The translations under genes were made by a program, and so were the position numbers. Under the pieces are notes generated by a model. The model saw only the letters and a list, made by a program, of their open reading frames with translations, was not told the origin of the DNA and did no database searches. 64,000 bases of DNA from the NCBI GenBank assembly GCA_033032175.1, contig CM065325.1, positions 16,520,930 to 16,584,929 of the forward strand, written 5' to 3'. Shown one piece after another: positions 1-10,776 of this stretch (its first letter is position 1; each line of letters starts with the position of its first letter). The DNA is from Saturnia japonica. Taxonomy: Eukaryota > Arthropoda > Insecta > Lepidoptera > Saturniidae.

Positions 1-95
1 TACCAGTTAAAGTCCCATCAAAATCGGTTCAACAGTTTCGGAGATTACCCGGAACAAACAGACAGACAGAAAAAATTTTAAAAATAGGCTTTTAT
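1..95 (+). repeat. RTE-type LINE/SINE 3' tail fragment
   Basis: The segment has the motif CATCAAAATCGG, then TTTCGGAGATTA, then GGAACAAACAGACAGAC and an A-rich end. I know this as the 3' end of common lepidopteran RTE-like LINEs and their derivatives. Related copies occur at 47820-47888 (plus) and near 50855-50920 (minus). Only the tail is inside the window. It probably lies in the intron upstream of the THAP transposase exon. Confidence 0.7.
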
Positions 96-179
96 TATGC
101 ATTTAGTAAAAAACTGTTATTTTGAAATTACAAACAGACACTTAAATTTCATTATTTGTATAGATGTTATATGAAACAA

Positions 180-194
180 GCATTACTGTTTCAG
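180..194 (+). other. Predicted 3' splice site (acceptor) of the THAP transposase exon
   Basis: A pyrimidine-rich run ends in TTTCAG at 189-194. The long transposase frame is open from the next base, but has no ATG near its N-terminus where a THAP domain would still need its first zinc ligands. This supports an upstream exon outside the window. Confidence 0.6.
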
Positions 195-2430
195 GGCTGC
201 CTTGTGGTTGAATAAGATACATCGTGTTCTATCAACTGAGACACGTAATGTAAGGGTTTGCGAGATCCATTTTGATAAAAACTCTTTACACATAAACAAA
301 TTACGAAAGAGGTTGACGAGAGATGCTCTTCCAATATTACACTTGTCCGATGGTGTTAATGCCCGCAGCACACAAGACGAGGAACCCGACACAGGACCCC
401 TCACTAGAGCGAGCTTACTTCACTTCAATGCTGCAGTGAAAGATGAAAATAATGCTCCGCCAACATTCATTACTGATGCGAGTGGTGCTACTGATATCTG
501 TACGCTGTTCACTTTGAGTCACAAATATTTAAATCCCAATTTAGCTGAGCTTATTAAATTACAAACTTATTTCAAAGATAAATCACAAACTCATAAATAT
601 ACGGAGGAATACAAATTATTCGCATTGGGCATGTATTATAAAAGTCCTCACGCATATAGACTAGTACAAAATATGCTATATTTACCATCTGTTATTACTT
701 TAAGAAATTGGTTTATTCCATTAAACATAGATTTAAATGTGAACTTAATAAAAAGTCTAAAATTGAAAGTGAGTCTGATGTCGGAAAAACAAAAACATTG
801 CTCAATATGTATCGGTTCTATAAACTTAAAAACCAATTTATACTATGATATTAAACGAGATGAAATAATTGGTTTCCATGAAGTTGAGGGTGTTCAAGTG
901 CTCGACCCGGCCAGACATGCTTTACTCATAATGGTCCATGGTCTTTTCACGAACTGGAAACAGGTCATTTCCTTGGCGTTGTTCGCAGATTATAACAACT
1001 ATGAAAACGTACAAACTTGGATCGACAAAACAATTTCAATGTTATTGGAAATCGGACTAAATGTACGTGCTTTTGTATCAAACATGGATTCAATATTCCT
1101 ACGTGCGTCTAAACAACGAAAAGTATCTCCTCATCAACCATATTTTTATGTAAATAAGAGAAAAATATATTACATTTTTGACCCTCCACATCTCATTAAA
1201 GACTTTCGGAATAACCTAATGACAAGTAATTTTAACTTTAATAATTATAATGCGAAATGGGAGCATATTGTCAAGTGTTACGAATACGATATCAAGAAAC
1301 CACTGAGACTTGCTCCTAAATTGACTTACAGCCATATTAATCCTACAAAGCCTGAAAAGATGAAAGTTAAGCTTGCGGCTCAAGTGTTCAGTTTGAGTAC
1401 GGCCGCGTTACTTTCAACTTGCATCGATTTGAAAATTTTAAACAAAAATGCATCAGATACTGTAGAGCTTATAATTTTAATAAACAATCTTTTCGACGTA
1501 CTTAATTCACGGAGTATAAAAGCTAAATATAAATACAAGAAAGCTTTCTCAGGTGAACCGGCGCAGATTCAGTTTCTAAATAAAATGTTATTGTTCTTTA
1601 AGGATCTTCAGTTAATTAATCCGAAAAATGTATCTGATGTTTCCGGAAACGTGCCATTTATTGAAGGATTCAAAATTACAATTAAAGGCATCCTACTATT
1701 ACATCAAGATTTAAAGTATGAAAATTATCCATTTTTGTACACTCGACGTCTCAATCAAGATTCACTTGAAAACTTTTTTTGTCGAGTTCGCCGACGCCGT
1801 TCTCGACCGACCAGTAGACAGCTAATTCTAGCTTACAAAAAAAATTACGTATTTCAAATACTGAAGTCTCCTATCAAAGAAAATAAACGGCATAATGATT
1901 TGGATGGATTTCTAGATCAGACAAGGGATATAATCAACACCAAAGAGTTGGATCATACGGAATGTAATAATACTAATAACGGTGAACTTGATATTTCTGA
2001 TGAGCCAATTGACAGTGAGGATTATAAAAATTTAGACCTTTCACAAAAAAGAACACTTTTTTATGTACCGAGATACTTGCTAAGGAAATGTCACAAGCGA
2101 CATTCAGACTGCCGGTTGATGACATTTTACGTTAACCATGATGTTATACCGCCCACTGAATTTATAAATGTCGTTCAAACTATGAAGTTGAAGTTCCTAT
2201 CGTACTTCAAAACTGGACGTTTCAACAGAAATATCCTCAAGGGTCTAATAGAGTTATGGAAAGACGATACGTTTCCATTGCCGTGCCCATGTTTCCCGAT
2301 GACTTACTTCAGAAAGTTGTATGGGCGCCTGTTAATATACTATACTCTCAAATTTTACAATAAATCTTACAAGAGAAGTAATCAATTTAGGAATTATTTC
2401 ATAGTTAATAAGTTATCGTACGTTTTGTAA
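195..2430 (+). CDS. THAP/P-element-like transposase, 3' exon
   Basis: An uninterrupted frame of about 745 codons ends in TAA at 2428-2430. It opens in the middle of a THAP zinc finger: the conserved Trp is near 205, the C-x2-H pair (in VCEIHF) near 259-270, and an AVPTIF-like DALPIL near 322. The two N-terminal Cys ligands are missing and should lie in an upstream exon, joined at the acceptor at 193-194. A THAP9-like helix-turn-helix follows (about residues 133-170), then the RNase H-like core with candidate Asp in SNMDS (about residue 295), a P-element-type insertion starting FDPPHLIKDF (about 327), and a catalytic-Glu candidate in NQDSLENFF (about 517). These match the P-element/THAP9 transposase family, which cuts and pastes DNA in the nucleus. 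An open frame suggests a young or retained copy. I see no 31-bp terminal repeats. Confidence 0.85.
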
Positions 2431-3215
2431 AAAAAAAACATTGATAACTTTTAATATAGTTTGCATCAAGATGGAGTACGAGTGAAAAGTGTCGTAACAC
2501 GAAACCGCCTTGCTGTTTAATATGACAGGGACGTGTATCCGTTGTCTCCGGGGCGGCTCCGGGGCGGCTCCGGGGCGGCTCCGGGTGACGCTGCCTGTCT
2601 CTACATCCTGCAACTAACACATGTTGTTAAAAATATAATTAAGTACATTCAAAGACTAAACTAGTTTCAATTTAGTATTCTTTCATTCTATTCTTCCTTT
2701 CTTTCTTTCTATAGTTAACTGTACCTACTTTATGATAAGTCAACTCCTTTTTGTTACTTCTGGTAATCAAAGATTTTTTAATCACCTTTTCGCTGATTAA
2801 TATGTTACTACACTGCTTTGCAATAAAACGGGCAACTAAGGAAATTTACGTGATAAGATCGATTCCAGGTAATTAAATTGAATTTCATTGCTTGATTTAC
2901 TCTGTATACTTATAATCGTGGAAATTAATATACGTGAAGTGAATTCTGGCAATTTTTACATTAATTTTCGATGAATTCCAAAAACCGATATACACATCCA
3001 AACAATAAGAAGTTGTCAGCAACAAAAAGAAGAACATTTGGTAAGACATTGTAGTGTTTTTTAATTTAGAAATACAGTCTATGTACGGTAGGTACCTACT
3101 CAAGTTTAGCCTCTTCAACATAATATGTAAATCTTAAAATAATACTATTAAAATATTCAGTAATTATTCGGTAAATTAACCGAATATTCAACCGAATTCG
3201 AACATTATTTTTTTT
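2431..3215. other. Non-coding 3' flank of the THAP transposase
   Basis: No credible gene. An AATAAA polyadenylation signal lies at 2822-2827, about 390 bases past the transposase stop. An 11-bp GC-rich tandem repeat and a short CTTT run near 2695-2712 are the only other structures noted. Confidence 0.5.
2546..2585. repeat. 11-bp GC-rich tandem repeat, 3.6 copies
   Basis: The unit CTCCGGGGCGG is repeated perfectly with an 11-bp period inside otherwise AT-rich sequence. It is a simple minisatellite; no function is visible. Confidence 0.9.
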
Positions 3216-3447
3216 TTAATAAATTTGATTAAGTACAGTGTAAAAAAAAATGAATGTACATTATTGTAAAAAAAGCGTGGGGTGCATAGTGTCAATAATT
3301 ATAAACATTTTATTGACAGATAATGAGTAGAAGAATCATCACTTCGATAATATAATATCTTAAAAAGCGCTTTGAATACACCCCACGCTTTTTTTTACAA
3401 TAATTTACATTCATTTTTTTTACACTGTACTTAATCAAATTTATTAA
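3216..3447. mobile_element. MITE with 69-bp terminal inverted repeats
   Basis: Left arm 3216-3284 and right arm 3379-3447 are reverse complements apart from one substitution and small A/T-run length differences. They enclose a 94-base AT-rich spacer. Total length (232 bp), long arms and lack of coding capacity fit a miniature inverted-repeat transposable element. The ends read TTAATAAATTTGATTAAG, so a TA or TTAA target is possible, but the flanks are too AT-rich to define a target duplication. The transcript would fold into a long hairpin. Confidence 0.85.
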
Positions 3448-3847
3448 TTTTTATTTTCTGTTTTTTAGTTGGATTTTTTATGAAAGCGTGTTTTTTTTAG
3501 TTTTTTTAAACTATTATTTATTTTTCATTTTTTAGTTAAATTTTTTAAACTATAAATTATTTAGTTCGATTTACTAACTATCAACCGCCCTTAATATGTA
3601 CAAATGTGTTCCGATTGTATCTTGGTTAAGAACACCTATTCAAAGATTTCTATGATGCCAATATAAACTGCGAGACACATAGAGGTGCAACCTTATTTAC
3701 ATATACAGTCAGTCACATTAATGCTTGAGTATGGAATTTTCAATCCGTAATCACTTTACATAATATTATAATCATAGGAGCGAATCTGTTGGCGGCACTG
3801 AGAATGTGGATGAGTGTGAATTTCCACTCTGTGACTGATTGTAGATT
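3448..3847. other. AT-rich non-coding stretch
   Basis: T-rich and A-rich low-complexity sequence up to about 3560, then unremarkable sequence. I see no gene or repeat boundary here. The 3' end of the Helitron remnant should lie in this stretch on the minus strand, but I could not identify a CTRR-type terminus. Confidence 0.4.
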
Positions 3848-4126
3848 TTACGGTTTATCTCGTAATCGAATCATTTCATTCAATGCTTCACTGTTACATG
3901 GAGTTCTTCCTGTTAATTTTGAGCAATCAAGTTCTTCAATTCGTATACCGTCCAAGGATCTTCCACGACTAAGTGCCACATAAGCTTGCCCAGCAGCAAA
4001 CAATCGCGGACCCAAATAAATGACTGCATGATCAACTGTACAACCTTGCATGCCCGTAAGAGTAAGTGTGGAACTGCACCTATGCGTAGTTCGCGCACTA
4101 GCTCTATCTCTCTTACTCGCATGCAA
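3848..4126 (-). pseudogene. Helitron replicase/helicase C-terminal remnant
   Basis: The minus-strand frame reads MQGCTVDHAVIYLG, then GQAYVALSRGRSLDGIRI and EELDCSKLTG. This is the C-terminal end of a PIF1-type helicase, with motif VI around the ALSR arginine, as found in the Rep/Hel protein of insect Helitrons. The usual segment upstream of MQG (a TIHK-like helicase motif) is missing. The frame upstream is replaced by unrelated codons, so this is a deleted fragment of a protein normally well over 1,000 residues. Rolling-circle transposition is known for the family and not possible from this piece. A PIF1 gene fragment is less likely given the Helitron-like C-terminus. Confidence 0.75.
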
Positions 4127-6031
4127 AGAATGCGGAAAGAAATTAATTAATCCTGGCGAATCTAATTAGGATAATTGGATGCTTTGATCGGATTATTGCA
4201 TTGTCATCGACTTTTGACAAGTGTGCAAAGTTTGAATTAAATCTGATCATTCAAAGTAGGACAAAATCGAGCTCAAAGGGGTCGGTTACATACATACATA
4301 CATACAGGTGAAGCTAATAAAAGCGTGTTAAAAAATACGCCGAACATACCGAGTTCGAATATTCCGCCGAACATTCGGCGTATCTCTTAATTTTACAATA
4401 ACCGTATTTCTTTTCTTAATTTAAAAATTTAAATTTGGGATCTAGGGAAACATGCCTGGATGCTTCAAATAACATGCCAATACATCGCTAAATTAATAAA
4501 ACTTTGTAATATTCATTGAAGTAGAGAAAAAAAATTGAAAGTGCCTAGGCCTGTTTCTTTGCAAAAGGGGGGTTTATTTGAAAGGCATCGCGCGCGCAGC
4601 CAGAGTTAGTTTACGTATGCTTAGTACTTAGTATATGGCAAGACCGCACTCGGGAACTCCGCTGCGGTGTGGTGGACGCCTGGTGGAAGCCCAAACGACT
4701 CTGAAATGTGCCCTAGCTTCTAATTAATATTGTTCCGATACAGTTTTAATATGAAGTGTTCGAACCCGAGCTAAAACCATGCTGCGGCCGATCCCGGCGC
4801 TGCCTTGCTCTGCCCTGCCCTACCCGGCCTGGACAAACAACGACCTCCCTCGAGATATCCGATACCTACTCGCTGAATACCAGACCAACCGCACTCGCTT
4901 CCCACTGTGAAACTCCCCCTAACTACAACTTTTTAATTTATTTTATATATATCGACTCTATTGTAATACACTTAGAAAACGACTTCAGTTCTTACACAGC
5001 GATGTAATACGAGTGCTTACAGAGTTTCGTTAAAACATCTGCAAGTATAAGTAGGTCTCGAGAACCTAACAACTTGGATACGAACCCGAGTTAAAGTTAC
5101 AACACACGTTGTTAATTCGAACGTATTTTCGCGAAATGACTTCTATACCGTTACGTTAAAGTGAACGTGTGTGCCGCGGGTGGTACTGTGCTGTTTACCT
5201 GAGAGAGGTGTTTGTACAGGGTAGTACCGGGAGGGCGCGGCGCGGCTAGGCGACGCGGGTGGGCACGTGGCGGAGCGAGAGGGCGCCGAGGAATGTTACC
5301 ATGTCAGAAAGAACAATGGATTGTGTTTAAAACACTCGAAACCGAAATGGTGTGCCAGTTCAAAACCGACATTCTTGTTTCTAGAAATGTCGTTAATAGC
5401 TATTGGGTACGTTTCTTTGTATCGTTATGTCGGAGTTTAGATCAACTAGAACTAGAACTGAACAACTGAACGAGTTTGCGACTCCATTCATAATGTATTG
5501 TTAAACACACTCTATCTAATAACTAATTAACTAATCAAAATCAATTAACAACGATATGTTATTTTATAGTCTGTTGCATTTTAATGTTCAGGTACCTTAA
5601 ACTTAAATAAACTTTTCTTTCTTTCTTTACCTAAAGTTGTAATCTCGCTATGTATCACATGTGTTCACTGGCAGTAGTCTATAGACTATACTACACTAAA
5701 CAATTTATAGTATTTTAGAAGAATTAGCTCGGAGTACGGAACGAAACATGTCACTTCTGCGCATCACGTGTCCAAGCCATGAGAATTTTAATTAATTTAT
5801 ACTATAAGGACATAATTTGGAAATAATTAATGATATTATCTTTTAACGTTATATGTTTTACATCATTAATATATTTTCCATAACGTGACACGTGACGTAA
5901 TACAAACAGTGTATCTTTTCCGTAAAAAAAAATTTCCCGAACGTGCCCAACATAATTTCATTTAATTTAAAAAATATTAGTATCAATTACAACATATAAT
6001 ATTTTTATGTTGTAGCGCGTGTCACGTGTCC
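4127..6031. other. Non-coding stretch left of the duplication
   Basis: No supported gene. It contains a small inverted repeat (ATACGCCGAA at 4336-4345 with TTCGGCGTAT at 4375-4384), a GC-rich patch around 5220-5300 and a CTTT run near 5615-5632. Short frames here have no recognisable domains. Confidence 0.4.
4287..4306. repeat. (TACA)n microsatellite, SINE/LINE-tail-like
   Basis: Five TACA units follow GGTCGGT and precede AGGTGAAGCTAATAAAAGCG. Short tetranucleotide tails of this kind often end lepidopteran retroposons, but no element body is recognisable upstream. Confidence 0.5.
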
Positions 6032-6040
6032 TCAGTGTTC

Positions 6041-6852
6041 AGCAATTGGCCACTGAACGCTGTTCCAGCCCAAGTATTGATGATGACTTTTTCTCTTATC
6101 TCTCCCTTTTTGTATATTTTACAATTGGTTTAAATTTAATTCTCAAAAGTTTTAAAACTTGCACGCTGGTGACAAATAGAGGGTGCTACGAGTGGCTCTA
6201 CATTAACTGTTCCAATAGGTATATGTTACTGTTCATACTACTTCATACAGAATGTGAACGCAACGTCCGCGTCACCATACTGCTACTACAGGGTGCATAT
6301 AGACGCGCTCTCCACAACAAAACAAGGTACATAATATTATGCTGGTGTGTTCAGGGTTGTGTCGGACCGTTCGGAGCGGTGAGTGCCAGGCGGCAGGGTG
6401 GCTCTACTCAGTACTGTACTGTACTATGGGTCGGACACTAGACACTTCCCTGATCGAGTTTTTACACTCCGTCCCGCTTCAGACTCGTTTTTTACCGATC
6501 GCCATTCAAGGTGTACCCTCGGATGTAAAAACAGAACAGATATCGGCGTGTTTTGAACCAAGACTGATGTAAAGCGAACAAAACACAATTATGTACGATC
6601 GCTATGACATTGGACCGATTCGTTTGTACATTATTTACTGTATTCTGAGGACAGAGGAAACCATATCGCAGCCTTCAGGTCAGATGAGCCGACATTCTCA
6701 AATGTTACATTGTGGGTGTTCGTTAGAAGATAGATGTATACTTTCCCGGACTTTTTTGTTAGTCTTTTTAATGCCTATAATTATGTAGTACATTAATTTG
6801 CTATATATCTTATGGTTTACTTAGCATAAGCCATTTAAGCGCCCGTTTAACC
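6041..6852. other. Non-coding left part of duplication unit 1
   Basis: No supported gene. The 3' part (about 6700-6845) matches the region upstream of an RTE-type tail seen at 47630-47735 and 58900-58980: it contains TTTTTAATGCCTATAATTAT, TAGTACATTAATTTG and CATAAGCCATTTAAGCG. It is probably a fragment of that LINE 3' region. The equivalent in unit 2 is 15242-16053. Confidence 0.4.
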
Positions 6853-7115
6853 GCCTCGTTAGCTTAGTGGTCGTAAGCGCGACTGCCTTGAGCGAGGTCC
6901 TGGGTTCGAATCCCAGATCGAGCAAAATGTTATTGGGTTTTTCCTATGAAATTCTCAGTAGCTGCACGGAGTTTGGTTTCGTACCCGATTAATGGCAATA
7001 GGCTCGCCCCCTATATTACATGGGACCTAAAAAAAATTACTCGGCGAACTGTGGGTGTACATTAGTACAACTCTGCCTAACCCTTCGGGGATACAGGCCT
7101 GATGGTATGGTATGT
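6853..7115 (+). mobile_element. tRNA-derived SINE (unit 1 copy)
   Basis: The head is tRNA-like, with a box A (TAGCTTAGTGG, 6860-6870) and a box B (GGTTCGAATCC, 6903-6913), so it could be read by RNA polymerase III. The body has ATTCTCAGTAGCTGCACGGA, GGCAATAGGCTCG, TACATGGGACC, TGGGTGTACATT and CCCTTCGGGGATACAGGC, ending in a short TATGGTATG tail. This is the arrangement of a widespread lepidopteran SINE family. It is not a functional tRNA: the cloverleaf is incomplete and the sequence runs straight into the SINE body. Movement depended on LINE proteins in trans. Confidence 0.85.
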
Positions 7116-7815
7116 TTATCCCCTTTTTTTACCTCACAGCCACTTTTGAAACTAGAAATAAAACCCAAGTACAATTAATTTAAATTAAAACTTACAAAAT
7201 GAAGCTGCTTCCATGCGAGTCGTGGGGGAAGTTGAACAGGCGCAAATAAATGTTGGAAGTTACTTAGATACGAGCTGCTGTCCAACTCGTGAGTGCAAGT
7301 AACAGTGCAGTTACTGGGTAGCGTAGCGTGTAGACCCGACTCGCACGCTAGCTTCTACTGTGTACTCTAGGCTTAATACCTAGTTTCTAACTGAGAAGGG
7401 ATCACCGAGTTCATTTTAAATAGATAGTCACTGGTTCGGCTCATACGCGACACGACTAATCGAAGAGCGTGTCAGTTTTGAGTTGCTACGTTAGAACATC
7501 ACATGCGGCGTGACACCGTGACTCCATGACCTCGCGGCCTTGTGGCTTGTGACAAGTGTTTAAATCTTTGTTCACCGTTACAGAGAACAAGTCGGATACG
7601 AACACTTCAGAAAAAAAATCCGAAAAAATATCGCCAATTCGAGTAGGCGCGATCCAGTTTATAAAATGTTATTGCCATCAATGAGACTGGACGGCTACCA
7701 CTTGTACCGTACGCTGCCAGCCGCTACCAGCCGCTACCAGCTAGCACTGCTCTAGCCGCGCAGATAAACATGGACTTCTGCCGATTTATGAGGGTTATTA
7801 CACTTATTACTCACA
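7116..7815. other. Non-coding stretch between SINE and truncated Jockey (unit 1)
   Basis: No supported gene. It contains the 34-base unit-1-specific segment at about 7650-7683 and a duplicated CAGCCGCTAC pair at about 7718-7740. The equivalent in unit 2 is 16317-16982. Confidence 0.4.
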
Positions 7816-9040
7816 TTTTTTTTTTTAGAACTGCTTACTCTGTTAGCCTTAGAGGCCCTAAAGCCGCTGCGGCATTGACAGCTTCACCGGGCTTGGGGGC
7901 GAGCGCAGAGGGCACTCAGCCGCAAAAGTTGTATGGACGACTCGCACGAGGGTGCCAAAGTGGCCGGATCTCGGTTCGGGCGGTCGTCGCATTCGTAAAT
8001 AAGTCGCGATCTAATCGAATCCCTACACCTACGATTCGAGCTAACTAATTATACACATAGGCACGCTCCCTTCCTCCCAGGAGGAAGGAAGGAACCATGC
8101 GTACGTGTATTTAGTAATCGGAAATGTTTTGTACACTAACTAGCGCTACCTAGCGAAAAAAAAGGTCCTTCACAGAACCTATGTACCTATGTGGTGTGCA
8201 CGTGTGTGTGTTCATACGTGTATAGTGTTGTATGTGGGTAGCTAAGTGATACACGTACAGTGTCACTTGTATCGCGCGGGCGGTTGCCTGACCCAAGGGC
8301 TTCACACCGAGGAAACGAACCTAGGCTTGGGTTACCGCTAAAGAGGGTGGAAGTGGGGGGTGTGCGGGAGCGAAATTGACCGCCCGTCCTCTGCGGAGAG
8401 AACGGTGGTTACGCGGGCGTGGGCGGTGGTACGCTCTGTTTGGAGAGACGGTGGCGTAGAACGCGTTAGCTTTTTCGATTTGGTCGAGCGGGTCAGTGAA
8501 GATATTACGCGGCAGGCATTGGGGTCGGGAACATACGAAGCTGCCGCTTTGATTAAGGGATTCGCGTGGTTCGACGCGGTGTCGAAATAAGAGCGAGAAA
8601 GGTGTTTGGCATAGGCATGTATCGAAGGAAGGTCCATATCTCTATGGAGATCTTCCATACGAACATACCTACGGGCGCCGGTAAGGCGGTGAAGAAACCT
8701 ATTCTGGATGGCTTGTAAACGATCCCAATTATATCTTGACATATGTGCGAACACAACGCAGCTATATGTCATAATCGGTCGGATACACATCTTGTAGAGC
8801 GTAAGCTTGTGTCTCGTGGACATTTTGCTTGCAGCACATAACAGAGGATGCAATCGGGCGAGGGTCCAGGCGGCCCTTTTTCTAACCAGAGTGATGTGGC
8901 GTATAAAGGAGAGTCTACTATCTAGGGTTACACCTAGATATTTGGTCTCCTTTACCCAGGGGATCGGATTACCGAAGAGTTCAAGGGGATGTTCCTTGAG
9001 TTTTTTACTCACATCTCGCTTCGAGGGAGTTTTTATACTA
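7816..9040 (-). mobile_element. 5'-truncated Jockey LINE, antisense (unit 1)
   Basis: The T run at 7816-7826 is the poly(A) tail of a minus-strand insertion. The next bases are the reverse complement of the 3' end of the full-length Jockey element at 18844-25029. Homology runs to about 9040, then is replaced by GC-rich flank. Loss of the 5' side is the usual result of incomplete target-primed reverse transcription. I could not find a clean target duplication. Confidence 0.85.
8338..9040 (-). pseudogene. Jockey ORF2 C-terminal fragment (unit 1)
   Basis: About 234 codons match the C-terminal part of the full-length element's ORF2, starting just before LELFGNPIPW (after the reverse transcriptase YADD motif) and including YLGVTLDSRLSF, KMCIRPIMTYSC and MDLPSIHAYAKHLSR. 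Endonuclease and the catalytic reverse transcriptase motifs are absent, so it cannot retrotranspose. The apparent codons upstream of about 9040 come from unrelated flank. The residue match to the full-length copy is close, so both belong to one subfamily. Confidence 0.85.
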
Positions 9041-9726
9041 GTACCTGTGCTAGCACTGCCCCGCCTCGCCCCGCCCCGCCCCGCCCCGGTTCGTGTCAAG
9101 CGTGTACGTTCCCGCAAGCATAGGGTTGCCAATGTTGCCATTCATTCAGATATCTCGGTACTGTCACCAACCGCATCCGCGTCATTACGCATTTTATCCT
9201 GACGCGCGAAAACACTGTTACGTTCCGATTTTCAAGTCGGTTGTTGCGGACAGCGAGCGGGGCGAGCGAATAACGATAGTCTAATAGTATAGAATGAACA
9301 AATAAATGAAATAATACGTGTTAGGAATAAGGTTTATAAATACGTGTTAGGAATAGATATAATAATATGAACTGAATATGTGTGAATATGTGTATTTTAA
9401 AACGATTAGAATAAGAATATAGCTAGTTGTAAGTTTAAATGTATAAATTTCACTAGTTGTAAGGATGAACCATGCCAGACTCGGAACATCTGGCATGGTG
9501 ACTCATGGTACTGCCGAGAGCGCGCACACAGGGCGTACGCGCTCATTGGCTGAGCGACGCCCCGCACGGAATCCATCGCACTACCGGTTGCGAGGCAAAG
9601 AGCGAGGTTAAATATAGCGGAGAGGGCGGCAGTACTGCGATCAGTTCGAGAAACACTACAACAACAGCAAGCAGCGAATCTACAAGCAAACTACAGTCAA
9701 GAACGTTATTAAGTAACCACATTGTT
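9041..9726. other. Possible LTR-like/promoter-like sequence with hairpin (unit 1)
   Basis: No gene. There are two near copies of AATACGTGTTAGGAATA at about 9314-9355, and a perfect 10-bp hairpin (ACCATGCCAG 9469-9478 with CTGGCATGGT 9490-9499). A TATA-like TTAAATATA lies near 9608. With AATAAAAC near 10810 (after the 9727-10767 insertion) this could be an old LTR, but I find no matching partner LTR or target duplication. The unit 2 equivalent is 18217-18843 with 25040-25200, hairpin at 18675-18705. Confidence 0.3.
9056..9090. repeat. CCCGC microsatellite, short allele (unit 1)
   Basis: A short run of (CCCGC) pentamers interrupted by CTCGC follows the truncated Jockey copy. The corresponding tract in unit 2 (18232-18270) is longer and followed by additional CCTCCGCCGCGC sequence, so the tract changed length after duplication. 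Confidence 0.8.
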
Positions 9727-10767
9727 GGGTACGCAGCACGTCACACGCGTCGATAGGGCGAGTGACGTCAACCCGGGTTGGACGGGTTTGTTAATCTTAT
9801 AGGATTTCTAAAAAATCCTACAAGACGCCGGATGCCCGCCTCGTGGCGATTATTCTCGCCGATCCGGAGTGCTCGGTACGGGGTCCTGAGGTGTGCGATA
9901 CCGCACAAGCTCACTCGATAATGAAACACAAAACTTGTACTAACAACGTAACCGAGCCGACCAATCTGACTATGTGACCGCAAGTCTTCAATATATCCGT
10001 AGTGGCGCTAGTGTCGATGGTTGCAGGTTCCGATGAAATCCGTAGTGGCGCTAGTGTCGATGGTTGCAGGTTCCGATGAAATCCGTAGTGGCGCTAGTGT
10101 CGATGGTTGCCGGTTCCGATGAAATCCGTAGCGGCGCTAGTGTCGATGGTCTTCTTTGTAGGCGGTCGGAGGTCGGTCGGTTAGTGCCCAGCAGCGCCGC
10201 GGGATTGAGCATGAAGACTGCGGCATTACCATAAAGGGAGCCCCTTGCGCTCGGGCAAAAGGTGCTCCATTTCTATTTTATTTTCATTATGGTCGGCTCG
10301 GTTTTCCGTCTATATTTATTTAATTATTAAACCTATGTACATACTTCTTACGCCTAATTATCCTATATCGTATTCCCTATCTATAAACATAACTTATTCT
10401 ATACTTAATCCATACTACGCGCCCGTATAAACGAAATACCCGGTCCCGAACACAGATCGATACCTTCTTTACATAGTTTCGGGACGCGGGCCGAGCGCGT
10501 ACTTATATAAATTATTATTCTATCTTAAATCTATGGGGAATAATTAGACAATTATGTACAATGTTTATTTCGATGTCCTTATAGCTACTTATCATCTATT
10601 CTACGCTATGTATTGTCAATATTCTATATCTGTGTGTTCTTTATTCTATAATTCTTATATATCACTCAATATTCCATAATCTATCTATTCTATATTCTAT
10701 AATATAATAAGTCTATATAAATCTATTAAATTATATCTTATATGAGGCGACGCCGCTGTCGCCAACA
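9727..10767. mobile_element. Unclassified 1,041-bp insertion with 9-bp target duplication
   Basis: It is present only in unit 1. CACATTGTT occurs immediately before it (9718-9726) and after it (10768-10776), whereas unit 2 has a single copy at the empty site (about 25120-25130). The insert has a GC-rich left part, a 43-bp tandem repeat array, and an AT-rich right half with many degenerate ATTCTATA-like motifs. It ends in GGCGACGCCGCTGTCGCC. I see no coding capacity, terminal inverted repeats or poly(A) tail. A truncated non-LTR or non-autonomous DNA element is possible; the class is undetermined. Confidence 0.8.
9995..10150. repeat. 43-bp tandem repeat, 3.6 copies
   Basis: Units start at 9995, 10038, 10081 and 10124 with ATCCGTAG[T/C]GGCGCTAGTG and continue TCGATGGTTGC[A/C]GGTTCCGATGA. 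Copies differ by one or two bases. The array lies within the 9727-10767 insertion. Confidence 0.95.
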
Positions 10768-10776
10768 CACATTGTT

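Noticed and set aside
4336..4384. 10-bp inverted repeat as a transposon end or terminator
   Set aside because: Too short and isolated; no target duplication or partner structure.
5212..5469. Arg/Gly-rich 85-codon frame
   Set aside because: Composition follows a GC-rich patch; no ATG context, domain or homologous features.
6853..6925. tRNA gene
   Set aside because: Boxes A and B are present, but the sequence continues into a SINE body and the cloverleaf is not complete; called as a SINE.
9469..9499. Helitron 3' hairpin
   Set aside because: A perfect 10-bp stem is present, but no CTRR terminus or A/T insertion site follows at the expected distance.
9994..10150. CRISPR-like array (43-bp repeats)
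   Set aside because: The repeats are directly adjacent with no spacers; it is a simple tandem repeat inside an insertion in a eukaryotic genome.
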